Part shown: positions 37,201-47,787 of the stretch, in pieces | How positions within the stretch are numbered: the stretch's first letter is position 1 | Layout of the letters: each line of letters begins with the position of its first letter | From: Sistotremastrum niveocremeum HHB9708 | Lineage: Eukaryota > Basidiomycota > Agaricomycetes > Sistotremastrales > Sistotremastraceae | Assembly (NCBI GenBank): GCA_001630475.1 | Contig: KV419394.1 | Location: 1,054,001 to 1,118,000, forward strand | DNA: 64,000 nucleotides | Reading direction: 5' to 3' | Made by a program: the position numbers and the translations under genes | Notes under the pieces: generated by a model | Seen by the model: only the letters and a program-made list of their open reading frames with translations | The model's database searches: none | What the model was told of the DNA's origin: nothing

Positions 37201-38915
37201 GAAAGGCAGCTGACCCCGCGGTTGTGACCGAGTCCCCACTCGGTAGCGCCTTATTGAAGGAGATCCGAAGGGTGAATTCAACTGCATTGTTATTTTCATT
37301 TTCGGGCTTACGTAATATTCAGGTGGAAGAAAGTCTACATACCAGAATTGGACGTCTTGTTGGAAAAGAACTGGACAAACAACGTGTGTCACTTTTCATC
37401 TGTTTGCAGTCGTTTGCAGATTTTCATGAACTCTCACATCGCAGAGCAACGTCTGGAGGAGGCCCGCGTGGCTGATCAGACGGCCGATTTCGCCAGACAA
37501 GAGACGATACTCAAGCTGATCTCGACGGAACTCACGAAGAACACTACCCGAGTGGTAGAGATGGCTGTCAAGTCGGAGATCCAAGCTAGCGTATTGCCGG
37601 CGTTGGAAACAATTACCAAAAACGAAATAAAGAATGCCTTGAATGGACAGATCAGCAAGGGTCTCACCGATTCGATGAAGCAGGTGAGCTTGCGATTGTG
37701 GCGTCGGTCGCCCATGTCTAACCATGTCAATAGACTCTGCCCACTGAGATCGAGCGGCTTCTGCTTCGCCCGGACGTGTCTACCCACGTAGCTCGCACAT
37801 TCACCTCGACAGTCACTCCGCTCATTGAACGACATGTGAAAGAAGGAATCACAAAGACTCTCATCCCTCAATATGCTGCAGAATCATCAGCGATGCATCA
37901 AGATCTCTCGCGTGAAATCCGAGCAGAGATTCTTAACTTGAAAAAGGAAGTGATTACATGGCAAAGCGAGGCTTTACGTGGTCAGGAGGTGCGTCTTTTC
38001 AACATACGATTTTTTGAGCTTTGCTCAATGCAGTGTAGTCCGTCATTCGAGACATGGAGCAGTCCATCCGTGCCCTATCAGAGCAAATCAAATTCTTGAG
38101 CTTGAATATTCCCGTACCACCTGTCGGCCCGCCAGTACAAGGTCCACCACAGCATATACACCAACATCGTGGATCACCAGTCCATAGCTCGTCGCCACAC
38201 GGTCAGATTGGAGGCTCACACATGCGCAGTGCAAATATTCCTCCTCCACCCAACTACTCGAACCCTCAGACGGCGTTCCAGCAGCCTCAACCAATCAACC
38301 CGCCGTGGTTCCAGCAAGGCTTGCTTCAGCAGTCGCTTCCTCCGCCTCCACCGCCGCCTCAGCCTCAACAGCAGCAGGCTCCACCGCCACCTTCGGAGGA
38401 CTGGGACGAGACATATCTTGGTGTTCTCGGCACTCAAGACCCGAGGCAACTACGAGACCTGCTTTCTCGCTCCAACCCCGAGGTGATCATGCCTCTCAAT
38501 GGGAATGGTCCCTTGTCTCAGGCAGTAGTGCTGACCCTTGTTCACCGCGTATGTGTTCTTTTCACATCCTCCGCCTTCCATTGTCTCACCGTAATATATA
38601 GCTTGCGGCAGCGGTGGGTGAAACTTCACCCGTGGAAGAATCGTTCAAGTCGTCCCTGTGGTGGCTCCAAAGAGCAGCGACTACTCTCAATACAAACGTG
38701 AGTACAGACCCTGCACAAATCCATCTACACCTGCTAAATCGTAATTCTAGGATCCCTTGATCTCTCCATACACTGCAAGAGTTCTTCCGAACGTCCAAGC
38801 TATGCTCAACACCACCAAGTCCAGACTCGGACTGCTCCCTGGCGGACCTCCGTTGATGGAAGCCAACCGTATGATCGCTGAAATCCAAGAAATTATAGGG
38901 CGAAAGCCTCTGTAG
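34297..38915 (+). CDS. EDC4: EDC4/Ge-1-like mRNA decapping scaffold (WD40 plus coiled coil)
   Basis: EDC4 relatives enhance Dcp1-Dcp2 decapping in P-bodies. The start MARSTDLLELFSRAPSPP opens a long Ser/Pro/Gln-rich disordered region up to about 35575. A WD40 propeller follows (about 35620-36960): QTIIFDVSLPLENIQ, TTWIAYAMTKG joined to RVRVISRASGDRTLL, VRWHPKQPDTVAVASE, and DSTLELWQISNQ. A Lys/Asp-rich linker leads to coiled-coil segments (about 37330-38100) and a Pro/Gln-rich stretch near 38230-38400. A C-terminal helical domain, reached through several introns, ends IAEIQEIIGRKPL at 38913-38915. The domain order matches EDC4. Budding yeast lacks a clear counterpart, while fission yeast Pdc1 is comparable. 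Confidence 0.83.
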
Positions 38916-39458
38916 GCCTCTATACTGAATCTCGTTCTCTTTGCTTTCTATGTTACATGTTGCATGTACCATGATCTTTTTCTCTTTTCTCGAAGAACTG
39001 TGTTCTCATTATGGGGTCCCATGTTCATTAGCCTTTTCATGTTGTTGTTTCACCTGTCTAGTTACTGAGTCCTAATTTGATCGTCTTTGACTCGCTTCTG
39101 TAAAGTTGAACTCGACACACTGACAGGTCGGCGATGCCTCGACCCATCGTGGACCTCGATGTGGTGTAGCGACCTAAAGCGGTCTACCTACCTACCTACC
39201 TACCTGCTGCAGCTGACTGGCGAGAATAGCTGGGATCCCGACATGCATTACGCAAGTTCTCCATGATCTCGAACAACCAAGTTGATGTATTTTGGCTACT
39301 AAATCACTGACAGGATGGAGAGGGTCGTATGCTAGTTACGGGATCAACGCCGGGACACGCCGATACGGCAGTGTCGAAGTACTGCGACTGCCCCTACCCC
39401 GAACCACAACGAAACTGTTCACGACCCCAAAACCATCTCATTAACCTCTCAAATCTGA
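38916..39458. other. Intergenic region between EDC4-like gene and SFT2
   Basis: A 543-bp gap between same-strand genes. Apart from the (CTAC)5 microsatellite at 39184-39203, no coding or RNA feature is visible. Confidence 0.4.
39184..39203. repeat. (CTAC)5 microsatellite
   Basis: Five perfect tandem CTAC units lie between the EDC4-like gene and SFT2. Confidence 0.9.
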
Positions 39459-40229
39459 ATGATCACGATGAACTCCAAAGGCTGGTTTAACTTGGAGTCG
39501 GGTGTGGGTGGCGTGATGCCCGAAACGCAATTCTTTGAAGGCGATTCCGCCTTTTCCTTTCTGGGCTTGACGAAGCAGCAGCGGTTATATGGCTTTGTGG
39601 GATGGTACGGACGCGTCTCATCTTGAATTAGGATGTAACTGAGTGCAGCCAACGTGAAGTCTCGTGCTCGGATTCGCCCTGAGTATATTGGGCACTGCTT
39701 TGCTCTTCGTCGGGCAGCTAACGTCTTTCGCTTGTACGTACTGGACAATACCTTAGACCACATCTTAGTTTTAACCCTCCTCTAGTTCTGTATGGTGTCG
39801 GGACGATTGTTGGGCTCATTGGAACTGGGTTCCTGATAGGAGTGCGTATGCCGAACATTTCCACTTTGAGCGCTATGTTGACCAAGACTCCTGCAGTTCT
39901 TCAAACAGTTCAAGCTTGTGAGTTATCCTTTCGCATTCTACTCGTTGTAGAGCTCATCAAACTCTGTGTGATTTCAGATGTTCAAGCCAGTACGAATCGT
40001 GGCCACAATAATCTTTCTTGGGTCCATAGTCCTCATCTTCATTGGAGCTTTCGTGTTGGGAAATGGTGTTCTGTGCATAGGTGTGTTCCAGTGACATTGA
40101 GGCCTGGATTCCGCTCAACTCATGCCGTTAGTGTTCGTCATCGTCGAATATTTGGCTTATACCTGGTACACCCTGTCGTATATCCCATACGCGCGGACTG
40201 CCGCCTTAAAACTGGTCGGAATGAGCTAG
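39459..40229 (+). CDS. SFT2: Sft2 vesicle transport protein
   Basis: This small four-helix Golgi membrane protein aids retrograde endosome-to-Golgi transport. The start is MITMNSKGWFNLESGVGG; the second ATG at 39468 is an alternative. FLGLTKQQRLYGFVG, joined by an intron to a helix with SILGTALLFVGQL, is the family signature. Helices follow with LYGVGTIVGLIGTGFLIG, RIVATIIFLGSIVLIFIGAF (about 39990-40050) and FVIVEYLAYTWYTLSYIPYAR, ending AALKLVGMS at TAG 40227-40229. There are several small introns. NOP16 starts 140 bp downstream on the same strand. Confidence 0.9.
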
Positions 40230-40332
40230 ATGCTTTGTTCCTCTTCAGGCTGACGTTGATGATTTCGAGTTCATGTAATTTCTACGCTCTTATGATAATT
40301 GGTGTATTTTCTCGATTTTGGTGCCCCTTAGC

Positions 40333-40359
40333 GTGACAGTTGTGACAGTTGTGACCTAA
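40333..40359. repeat. Three tandem 9-bp units upstream of NOP16
   Basis: GTGACAGTT GTGACAGTT GTGACCTAA: two exact units and one degenerate unit, ending 10 bp before the NOP16 start codon. The units probably lie in its 5' UTR or core promoter. Confidence 0.75.
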
Positions 40360-40369
40360 CTTTCTCTTG

Positions 40370-41302
40370 ATGGCGAACCCAAGGCAGCGACGAAAAGTGA
40401 AATCTTCGAGCTATAGACCTGTGAAGCAGAGCAGGCGTGCGGCACAGAAGCTGCGCAAGCAAAAGCGTTCGTTTCATCCTGAACAAGACAACGGCGTACT
40501 CACTTGCCTTTTCAATAGCAATCCGTGGTCCAAAAGCGTTACAAGATGCATGGGACCCAAAGAAAACTTTGCACCAAAAGTAGGCATCCGTTCTGTGGAA
40601 GGCGGTACTGTTCTGAAGAGGCTTGTTTGTTTGAATCGTCTAGTTATTCCGCGCTTGGCCTTGTCCAGTCTTTGCAGCCTTCGGCGTCAGGAGGGTCAGA
40701 GCCGAATCAAGCACCAGCCGTCATAGACCTTCGCCCGACTTTGCACCCCAAAGCTTCGAGTTCATCGAATGTGGAAGAGCCGACACCAGGTCCGATCCGT
40801 CAACAGTTTGGTCGTATCATCAGAGATGAGGATGGCAATGTTGTGAGGATCGAGCTGCCCGAGGAGGATGACGCAGAAGTGGACGGAAAAGGCAAAGAAA
40901 AAGAACTTCCCTGGGGAAAACCTTCGAATGACGATTCTGACGAGGAAATGGAGGTCGAGGCGAAAACGGAAACTGTCCGAGGTCAGTTTAGAGACCCTAC
41001 CGCATGGTCCAGTCCAGAATTCTGATCCGGAAAATTTTAGCAATCGAAAAGCTCTCGGCCGCTGCTCGTCCAAAATCGCGGTTTTCGTCACAGGGAGAGC
41101 TGAGTCTGCTACGAGAGCTTGTGAAAGCTCATGGTGAGGACGTTGAAGCTATGGCTCGCGACAGACGGCGGAATAGTTGGCAGCGAACGGCTGGCCAGCT
41201 CAAAGCTGCGTACGTGCGATTGCGACCCTGACAGTGCATGCGACTTATGTTTTTCTGATTAGAATTCGGAAAGCCGGTGGTTTCGACAAGCTGAGAAGAT
41301 AG
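40370..41302 (+). CDS. NOP16: Nucleolar protein 16 (60S ribosome biogenesis)
   Basis: Nop16 is part of pre-60S particles in the nucleolus. The start is MANPRQRRKVKSSSYRP, a basic nucleolar-type N terminus. Introns join KLRKQ to IRGPKALQDAWDPKKTLHQ and then NYSALGLVQSLQPSASGG, the conserved core with the WD-KKT and YxxLGL signatures. An acidic middle (about 40860-40980) is followed by SFSSQGELSLLRELVKAH-like sequence, AMARDRRRNSWQRTAGQL and KAAIRKAGGFDKLRR at the stop, TAG 41300-41302. These C-terminal motifs are diagnostic. The last intron (about 41211-41263) is needed to reach AIRKAGG. Confidence 0.93.
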
Positions 41303-42055
41303 CAAAGTCATCTCATATGTCACATCCTATTCCATATGCTATCCGGTCTTGTATATTCGGGTTATTTATTCTACATATCGTTTATCCTTTATTGAGAGCC
41401 GTCCGCAAGTGCAGCCTCGATTGACAGCGACCCCAAGGTCCGACGGGCTGCTCGGGATCGACGCTGCTGACTGCGACTAATGAATATTGCTGACCGAGCG
41501 CGACGCAGCTGACGACGAGCAAGACAGGAGAGTGCGCGTCACGGGACTCTTGACTACGGATTAGGAGTCCATGACGCAGACAAGCGAATGACAAGGGGAG
41601 CGTCAACGAAAAAATCTGAGATCTGGCGATCCCGAGACCACGTGCCACGATGAGCCAGGGCTGTCCCGGGCCAATCACTGCACTCCGCGTAGACGCCCAA
41701 CCGATCGGGCCAGTCGTAAACCAGAAAAGGCAGGTCGCCAACTTTGCCTCGATTGCGCTTCTTGTTTCATTTAGCCTCGATCGTGGGACACAGAAGTTGA
41801 CTAAACAAGGGCTGAAAATTTACTCGATCCTACTATACATGTGAACGTGGCAACAGGAAACCATATGCAACTACCACCCGAGAACCGAGAACCGCCGACC
41901 GCTAAGTCTTTTTTTCCGTCTTTCTATGTAATAGAATGCACCTCAAATGTCCAATAAAAAATAATGAGAGTCAGATCAAGAGCGAGTGATGAAAGATATG
42001 AGGGTGAGAAACAGAGACGTAAAATAAAAGAGGTCCGAGATCATGACGAGATCGA
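41303..42055. other. Intergenic region between NOP16 and PriA-like gene
   Basis: A 753-bp convergent gap. A 119-codon open frame on the minus strand (41382-41741) has no recognisable domain or splice context. No repeats or RNA genes are evident. Confidence 0.4.
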
Positions 42056-43118
42056 TCAATAGGGCACACAAGCAGACGAGCTGTTTGAGACACGGAAACC
42101 AGCCTGGCATCCGTCGACTTTGCACTGTCCACCAAGACAGGTGGACCCGAGTGCGTGAGGAATTTTCGAGCAATCCACGCCTCTTCCCACCGAGGCACAT
42201 CCGCCGCACGATGTCAGCTCGGACGTAGTATCGAGACTAAATAGAATGTTCCCTGATCAGCCTCGACGGAAAGAGCGAAGCCGTGGAAGAACTCACCACT
42301 CGAGTTCCGAGTAAACTGTGCCTGAGCGACCACGAATGGGGCAACCAGAGAATCCACTTGGGCAGAATCCAACCCGGACTTGGTCGCGTTTGTGACTCTT
42401 TCGGATGGCCTGAACCCGCTTGTTGTGGTGAGGAGAGGGTTGACTGGGAGGAGGGGTAGGAGGGCCGGGCTCGCAACACCAAGAAGATGGGTTCCACTTC
42501 CATTTGATGTCGCAGGTGGGAGGAGGAGGAGAGGGGTGGTAAGGGACGCAGCAGCCTTCACCCCAGTGCCAGTAGTAAGCTGGGAAGGACATCGTTAAGT
42601 ACGGACGTGAGCAAAAAGAGAAAGAAGCTTACAGCCGGGGCATTGCTTGTTAGGAGGAGGCGTAGGAGGGATGAGACCGGGGCCATTGTGCGGCAGACAG
42701 CAGCCACGGTTCTCCCACCAGAATTCGGAACCAGAACATTGAGGTTGCCTAGCGGGTGGCTGAGGCTTCTGACAATAGTGGAGGTCCTTGTTCCAAACGT
42801 ATCCGGAGGGGCAGAAGGGGTTCAAAGAGTACCCGGGCTGACTGGGGACGCAGCAGTCTTTTTGTGAATGCCAATACCAGGTGTTGGGACAACCTGCACC
42901 AGCCCTGTGGACGAGCATGAGACGCGTCGAAAGAGTTGAAGGAGTGTCTCAAAGACTTACGGAGAGCGGCCGATGTTCGAGCCACCGACTTTGAGACAAC
43001 ACGACAGCTCTTGGTAGAAGAACTCGTCGAATAAACATTGCCATGGGTTGGTAGTGGGTGTAGTGGCATACACGAAGGATGCAAAGAGCGACGGGAGGAG
43101 GAGGAGGGCAAATAACAT
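42056..43118 (-). CDS. PriA-like secreted cysteine-rich protein with CC-repeat units
   Basis: The signal peptide MLFALLLLPSLFASFVYA is followed by TTPTTNPWQCLFDEFFYQEL. Then come five related units of the form C-x2/3-aromatic-x-W-x5/6-CC-x-P: CPNTWYWHSQKDCCVP, CPSGYVWNKDLHYCQKP (one Cys replaced), CSGSEFWWENRGCCLP, CPGSYYWHWGEGCCVP and CDIKWKWNPSSWCCEP, linked by Pro-rich spacers. A His/Lys/Arg linker leads to FCPSGFSGCPIRG. An intron (about 42238-42281) then joins ECLDTTSELTSCGG, GVDCSKI, CLGGQCKVDGCQAGF and CVPY at TGA 42056-42058. That C-terminal Cys domain is the hallmark of basidiomycete PriA-family proteins, named from a mushroom fruiting-related gene; their function is unclear. It is secreted, possibly wall-bound. 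A TATA box lies upstream. Confidence 0.85.
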
Positions 43119-43173
43119 AGTGAAGGAGAGGAAGGAGAGTGGTCGTTTGGGAAAGAAAATTGAGGCATCCGAG

Positions 43174-43182
43174 GCTTTTATA
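43174..43182 (-). promoter_or_regulatory. TATA box of the PriA-like gene
   Basis: The minus strand reads TATAAAAGC, a canonical TATA box, about 56-64 bp upstream of the start codon at 43118. Confidence 0.65.
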
Positions 43183-43351
43183 GTGTTGACACACCGTTTC
43201 TGTTTACCCTGCCTACCCTGTGGCAGAAGAAACAAGGTATATTCATCATTAGTAGCCGACGCTTCTCCGTGGGAACGGTCCACCCGGCCGATCAGAGATC
43301 AAAATTGGAAAAGCAAAGAATGTCGGCTTGCTCGGCTTACCTAAGCAAAAA

Positions 43352-44816
43352 ATGGCTCGCCGACGCAAAACGAGAACGCACAAGCAACCCGTCGACGGCG
43401 AGGGCGACGGGCTCCCCAAGTCCTTTGTTGTGCGCCATGGACAAGTTGGCGAGTCGGTCACTCAGCTTGTTCGCGACATTCGAAAGGTGATGGAGCCCAA
43501 CACTGCGTCCCGTCTCAAGGTAAGAATTTCGTCGAAGTTGTCGTCCTCTTACCAACACATTGTACAGGAAAGATCTAGAAATAAACTCAAAGATTATCTG
43601 ACTATAGCACCCTCACTACATGTCACACATCTCCTCGCTTTCACCCTAACTCCAATTGCACCATCGTTTCGTATTGTCCGACTGTCTGCAGGTCCGACTC
43701 TGACGTTCAGAGTGGAACGGTACAGCCTCGCAAAAGACATTCTCAATGTCTCAAAACGAGCTCGAAGTATGGGTCTCGAGTATCTGACCCCTCCTCTCGT
43801 GAGCAAATGTTTATTTTTTACATCTGACATTCAGGTTAACATGCATGCTATAGCTCGTCTGCGCTTCATTCCCTCCTCCATCACCTTCCACACCTCCCCA
43901 GATACCGCTTCTACTGAAAGCCTTCCAGTCCATGTTTCCGCCACTTTCTCCCCAAACACTCACCCTTTCCGCTGCCCGGCGCGTAGTTCTCATCACCTAC
44001 AACGCTGAAAAGGGGACCATTGACTGGCGACATTATCTCATTACTGTCCGACCATATGGCGTATCGAAACGGGTTCGACGAGTGGTCGAGGGCATCACGA
44101 AGGGCTCCTCTAAATCTTCCGAGATGCTCAACCTGGGGAATGAAAAAGACATTGCAGACTTTGTACTGCGAAAACGCGGAGAGAAAGACCCTGCTGGTGA
44201 AGATGAGGGTTACGAGACGGCTGCCAGCTCCGCGAGTTCGGCGGGTGGAGACGATCCTGAAGCTGCTGTTGATCTCGCTGACAATTATGTGGGGCGGAAT
44301 AATGAGAAGGGATCGAGACGAGCTGTCAAGCTCGACGAGATTGGACCACGGATGGAGCTTCGACTTCTGAAGATAACAGAAGGTGTGCCAGGGAAGGAAG
44401 GCGGTGTTCTCTTCCATGAATTCAGTGCGTATCATCAACTTTCTTGAGAAATTTTACATCTGACGCGCACTTTGTTAGTCAAACGGTCCAAAAAAGAAAT
44501 TGCTCGTCAAAAAGCTGAGCACGCCGAGCGAGCCAAGATCAAGAAGCAGCGTCAAGACGAGCAAGCCCGAAATGTGGCTCGCAAGAAGAAACTTGCGTCC
44601 AAAGATGGAAAAGGAGATGACGACGAACTCGACGAGGACGAGGGCGAGGATGAGCCAGAGGTTGACTTGGCAGATGATGACGATGATGAAGATGCATGGG
44701 ATGAAGACGAGGATGTTGTTGGTAGCGAAGACGAGGATGCTGGGGAGGATGAGGACTCAGAAAGCGAGCCCGAGGCAAGACCCCTGAAGAAGGTGAAACA
44801 CACACGGAACAGATGA
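43352..44816 (+). CDS. SSF1: Ssf1/Peter Pan Brix-domain ribosome biogenesis factor
   Basis: This nucleolar protein is needed for 27S pre-rRNA processing and 60S assembly. The start MARRRKTRTHKQPVDG and then PKSFVVRHGQVG and VRDIRKVMEPNTASRLK open the Brix domain. An intron joins ERSRNKLKDYLTIAPSLHVTH, then GPTLTFRVERYSLAKDI. A second intron joins TPPLLVCASFPPP, followed by LSAARRVVLITYN, TIDWRHYLITVRPYGVSKRV and, late in the domain, GPRMELRLLKI. The C terminus is a Lys/Arg-rich helix, then a very acidic Asp/Glu tract (about 44600-44770) and a basic end, stopping at TGA 44814-44816. The order and signatures fit the Ssf/PPAN family over other Brix proteins. Confidence 0.93.
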
Positions 44817-44874
44817 TGATTAGGAGTTTCTCGCGTGGTTATACGGAATAATACATGCAATAGTGATTCCACTG

Positions 44875-45583
44875 CTATGAACCACGTGTGCCATGTGCAC
44901 CGGAGGACGACGACGACGAAGAGGGGCGAAACAGGAGCCATTTTGACCAAAAACGCTCCACCCGCATTTTCACGCCCTCAAAATTGTCGAACGCGGGTCG
45001 TACGTCGAGGAAGAACGAAAGGTCTGAGCCAGGCTTCCCGGTTGTCGAGCGACCGGAGTAGAAGTCAATGATATATCGCATTTTCAGACCACATCGATCA
45101 ACCACCCAGTCATGTCTGTCGAAAGGAGCGGAATATCTGAAAGAGCATCAGTGTGCAATCCAGTGCTTATTCACGTGTTATTACTCACCCAAGGAGTGTT
45201 CTGAATCTTGCTCGCCAGGTCATCTCTTTCGGCTTCCCTTTGAAGCTCACCAATTTGACGCCACCGCAACTCGAACCACCACGACCGTCCTCCCAACCCA
45301 GAATCTCGTGCCATGCGCGTTCGTTGACTGCATTGTGGATAGGCACGATGGTCTTCATGTCTTTCTCGTCCGGGTTGTGGTTTTTTCTATGCATCGCGGC
45401 GAAGAACTGAGCTTCTGATGGATACACCCAGTTTGACTGGTCGTCGGCGCGTGGGATGGAAGAGACAACGCGACTAGTAGACAATGGACCTGCATTTCTT
45501 GTGTGTGCTTCGCTCAGGGGCTTCAAAGCGTCCCAGCTGGCGTTGGAATGGTCGACAGGACATTTATCTTGAGCGGAAGACAT
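44875..45583 (-). CDS. CYC3: Cytochrome c heme lyase (holocytochrome c synthase)
   Basis: It attaches heme covalently to apocytochrome c in the mitochondrial intermembrane space. The start is [18 protein letters not shown], which contains the CP heme-regulatory motif typical of the family. Core signatures are [46 protein letters not shown] (the His in VPIHN is the heme ligand in this family) and [20 protein letters not shown]. An intron (about 45136-45187) joins LLG to [24 protein letters not shown] and [15 protein letters not shown], with the stop at 44875-44877. The length, about 215 residues, is on the short side but all conserved blocks are present. It is divergent from the PKA gene. Confidence 0.93.
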
Positions 45584-45963
45584 TGGCGTCGGAGTTAACC
45601 GAGCAGCATAGATGAAATGCAGGAACAGCGAAAGCGTGTATGCTCCCTTCAAGGACTGTCAGCGACGTCAATCTTGTTATAGAGACAAGGTTCTGCAATG
45701 TGCTTCGTCCAATTGAGTCAGAAATTGAAATGGTTGTCCAAATCACAAGGAACGGTCGCTTTCCCGGATGTGCTATATGACACAGCGAATTTGACAGCAA
45801 TCCAGCTCGCGAAAAATGAAAGCAGGCCAAGTTTAGATGTCCTATGAAATGCAGAGACGAGGTGCGAATGCAGTTGCACGCCCTGACTTTGTTGGTTACT
45901 TGAAACAATAGTTGCCGCGTGACGTGACCGCCTTGTGACCACCGTTGTATCTTTGACTTACTT
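45584..45963. promoter_or_regulatory. Divergent promoter region CYC3 / PKA with a CRE-like site
   Basis: 380 bp separate the two start codons. TGACGTGA at 45920-45927, a one-base variant of the cAMP-response element TGACGTCA, lies about 37 bp upstream of the PKA start codon. No TATA box is seen. Binding is untested. Confidence 0.45.
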
Positions 45964-47464
45964 ATGGACCCATACCTTGTCTCTCAAGGCGGGCAGGAGT
46001 TGACAGACGTCCTAAGACGCGACTCTGTCCTGTCTCAGCCTCGGAGCACGAGGAGCATAAGGAGCAGCATCGAAATGCCAGTTGATGCTCCCATCACTCC
46101 CCCCATCTCCCCACCACCCACTGAGGACAACGACAGCAGTGGTTCAGGCTCACACTCTTCCAACATTTTCGTGGACGCCAACCCAGTTCAAGTCCACTCT
46201 GCACGGTTTTCTTCCTGGGGTGAACCAGGAATCGACACACAGATGCAGGACGAAGAGAGCTCAGACGCTCAGACGGTCATCGAACGACCACTCACTCCGC
46301 CACAGCCCCCACTGCGTTCTCTGGCCGACGAACCTCCACATCTTGTGAACAGGGACCATTTATCTTTGACCGACTTCGAGGTGCTCGAATCTCTAGGTCA
46401 GTTCTGCTTTATCACTTTTGTGTGACCAGAACAATAACCTTGCACAGGGACGGGCACGTTCGGCCGTGTGCTGCTCGTCAGAATGAGAAATGATCCGCCA
46501 TACTCTAAACCGCGCGTCTTTGCCATGAAAGTGCTCAGAAAATCAGAAATCGTCCGACTGCGCCAGATTGAACACGTGAAGGCGGAGAGATACATATTAT
46601 CACGCGTTCGCCATCCGTTCATTGTCGACCTCTATGCCAGTTTCCAAGATCCTCTGAATATCTATATGCTTCTGGCATACGTGCCGGGCGGTGAGCTCTT
46701 CACTCACCTCCGGCGGGCCAGAAGATTTACCCCCGACGTCACCCGATTCTATCTCGCCACTATCATTCTTGCCTTGAAATATCTTCATTCTTTCAACATC
46801 ATCTATCGTGATCTCAAACCCGAAAACCTTTTACTCGATTCTCGTGGATATGTCCGATTAACAGATTTCGGCTTCGCTAAGATCGTCGACGACCGCACGT
46901 GGACTTTGTGTGGAACTCCGGAGTATCTAGCTCCTGAGATCATCAAAAATTCCGGCCACGGCAAAGCCGCCGACTGGTGGGCATGTGGCATTCTCTGCTA
47001 TGAAATGCTCGTTGGATTCCCTCCCTTTTTCGACTCATCGGCATATGGCATATATGAAAAAGTAGTCAATGGAATTATTCATTGGCCTCCGGAAATGGAT
47101 AGTCTATCTCGAGAGCTCATACGCGGCTTCTTGCAGCCAGACAGAACCAAACGCTTAGGCAACTGGATTGGAGGGGCGCAGGACGTCCTTGACCACCCTT
47201 GGTTTAGGGGCGTGGACTGGGATGCCCTCGAACGATGTGAAATCACGGTCAGACTTCCATCTCATTTCTGTGAAATGGGTATTTACTCGTTTCTAGGCTC
47301 CAATCATCCCACATGTGTCATCATCAGACGATACTCGACATTTTGCGAACCTTCCCATGCCCAATCCCCAAGACATACCCGGACTTGCACCTTCTGTAGA
47401 CACTCCCTTAGCACCCCTTCAGGATCGCTTTGATCCTTCAGCTTATCAGTTCTTGGAATTCTAA
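45964..47464 (+). CDS. TPK: cAMP-dependent protein kinase (PKA) catalytic subunit
   Basis: This is an AGC-family Ser/Thr kinase held inactive by the cAMP-binding regulatory subunit. A Ser/Pro-rich N-terminal extension of about 130 residues (MDPYLVSQGGQELTDVLR...) precedes LTDFEVLESLG, joined by an intron to TGTFGRVLLVR, the glycine loop. Catalytic marks are FAMKVLRKSE (VAIK-type Lys), YRDLKPENLLLD, DFGFAKIVDD, the activation loop TWTLCGTPEYLAPE, and KAADWWACGILCYEM. After the kinase core an intron joins ITAPIIPHVSS, and the protein ends SAYQFLEF, the FxxF hydrophobic motif that PKA uses as its very C terminus. All catalytic residues are present, so it should be active. Confidence 0.94.
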
Positions 47465-47787
47465 CAGCCTCATCAATCTTCTAATTTCTCTCTTCGGATA
47501 CCACCAGATTATATCACCGATCCACTGTATCCATCTGACTTATCTAACCATTCTCATCTAGCTTGATAATTCGTGATCTGTCACGCGTCTGCAATGTATT
47601 TTTTTGGATAGCTGTCTGTTAGCTCTAACCTTTTTTGACTGTTGACTTCCCCGCTTGTATTTACACATGTTGTTCGCACTGATGTCACTATTCACCATCT
47701 CATCGTGAGCGAGCAACAATATCTTGACCACTCAGAAGTTCTCTTTGCTGGACCAAGTATTCTGACGCGTGCATCCTGCAATACCCA

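Noticed and set aside
41382-41741. 119-codon open frame on the minus strand between NOP16 and the PriA-like gene
   Set aside because: No recognisable motif, no splice partners and no start context; likely a chance frame in a GC-richer stretch.
44600-44770. Low-complexity GA-rich tract that could be a repeat
   Set aside because: It encodes the acidic Asp/Glu tail of Ssf1 in frame and is not an independent repeat.
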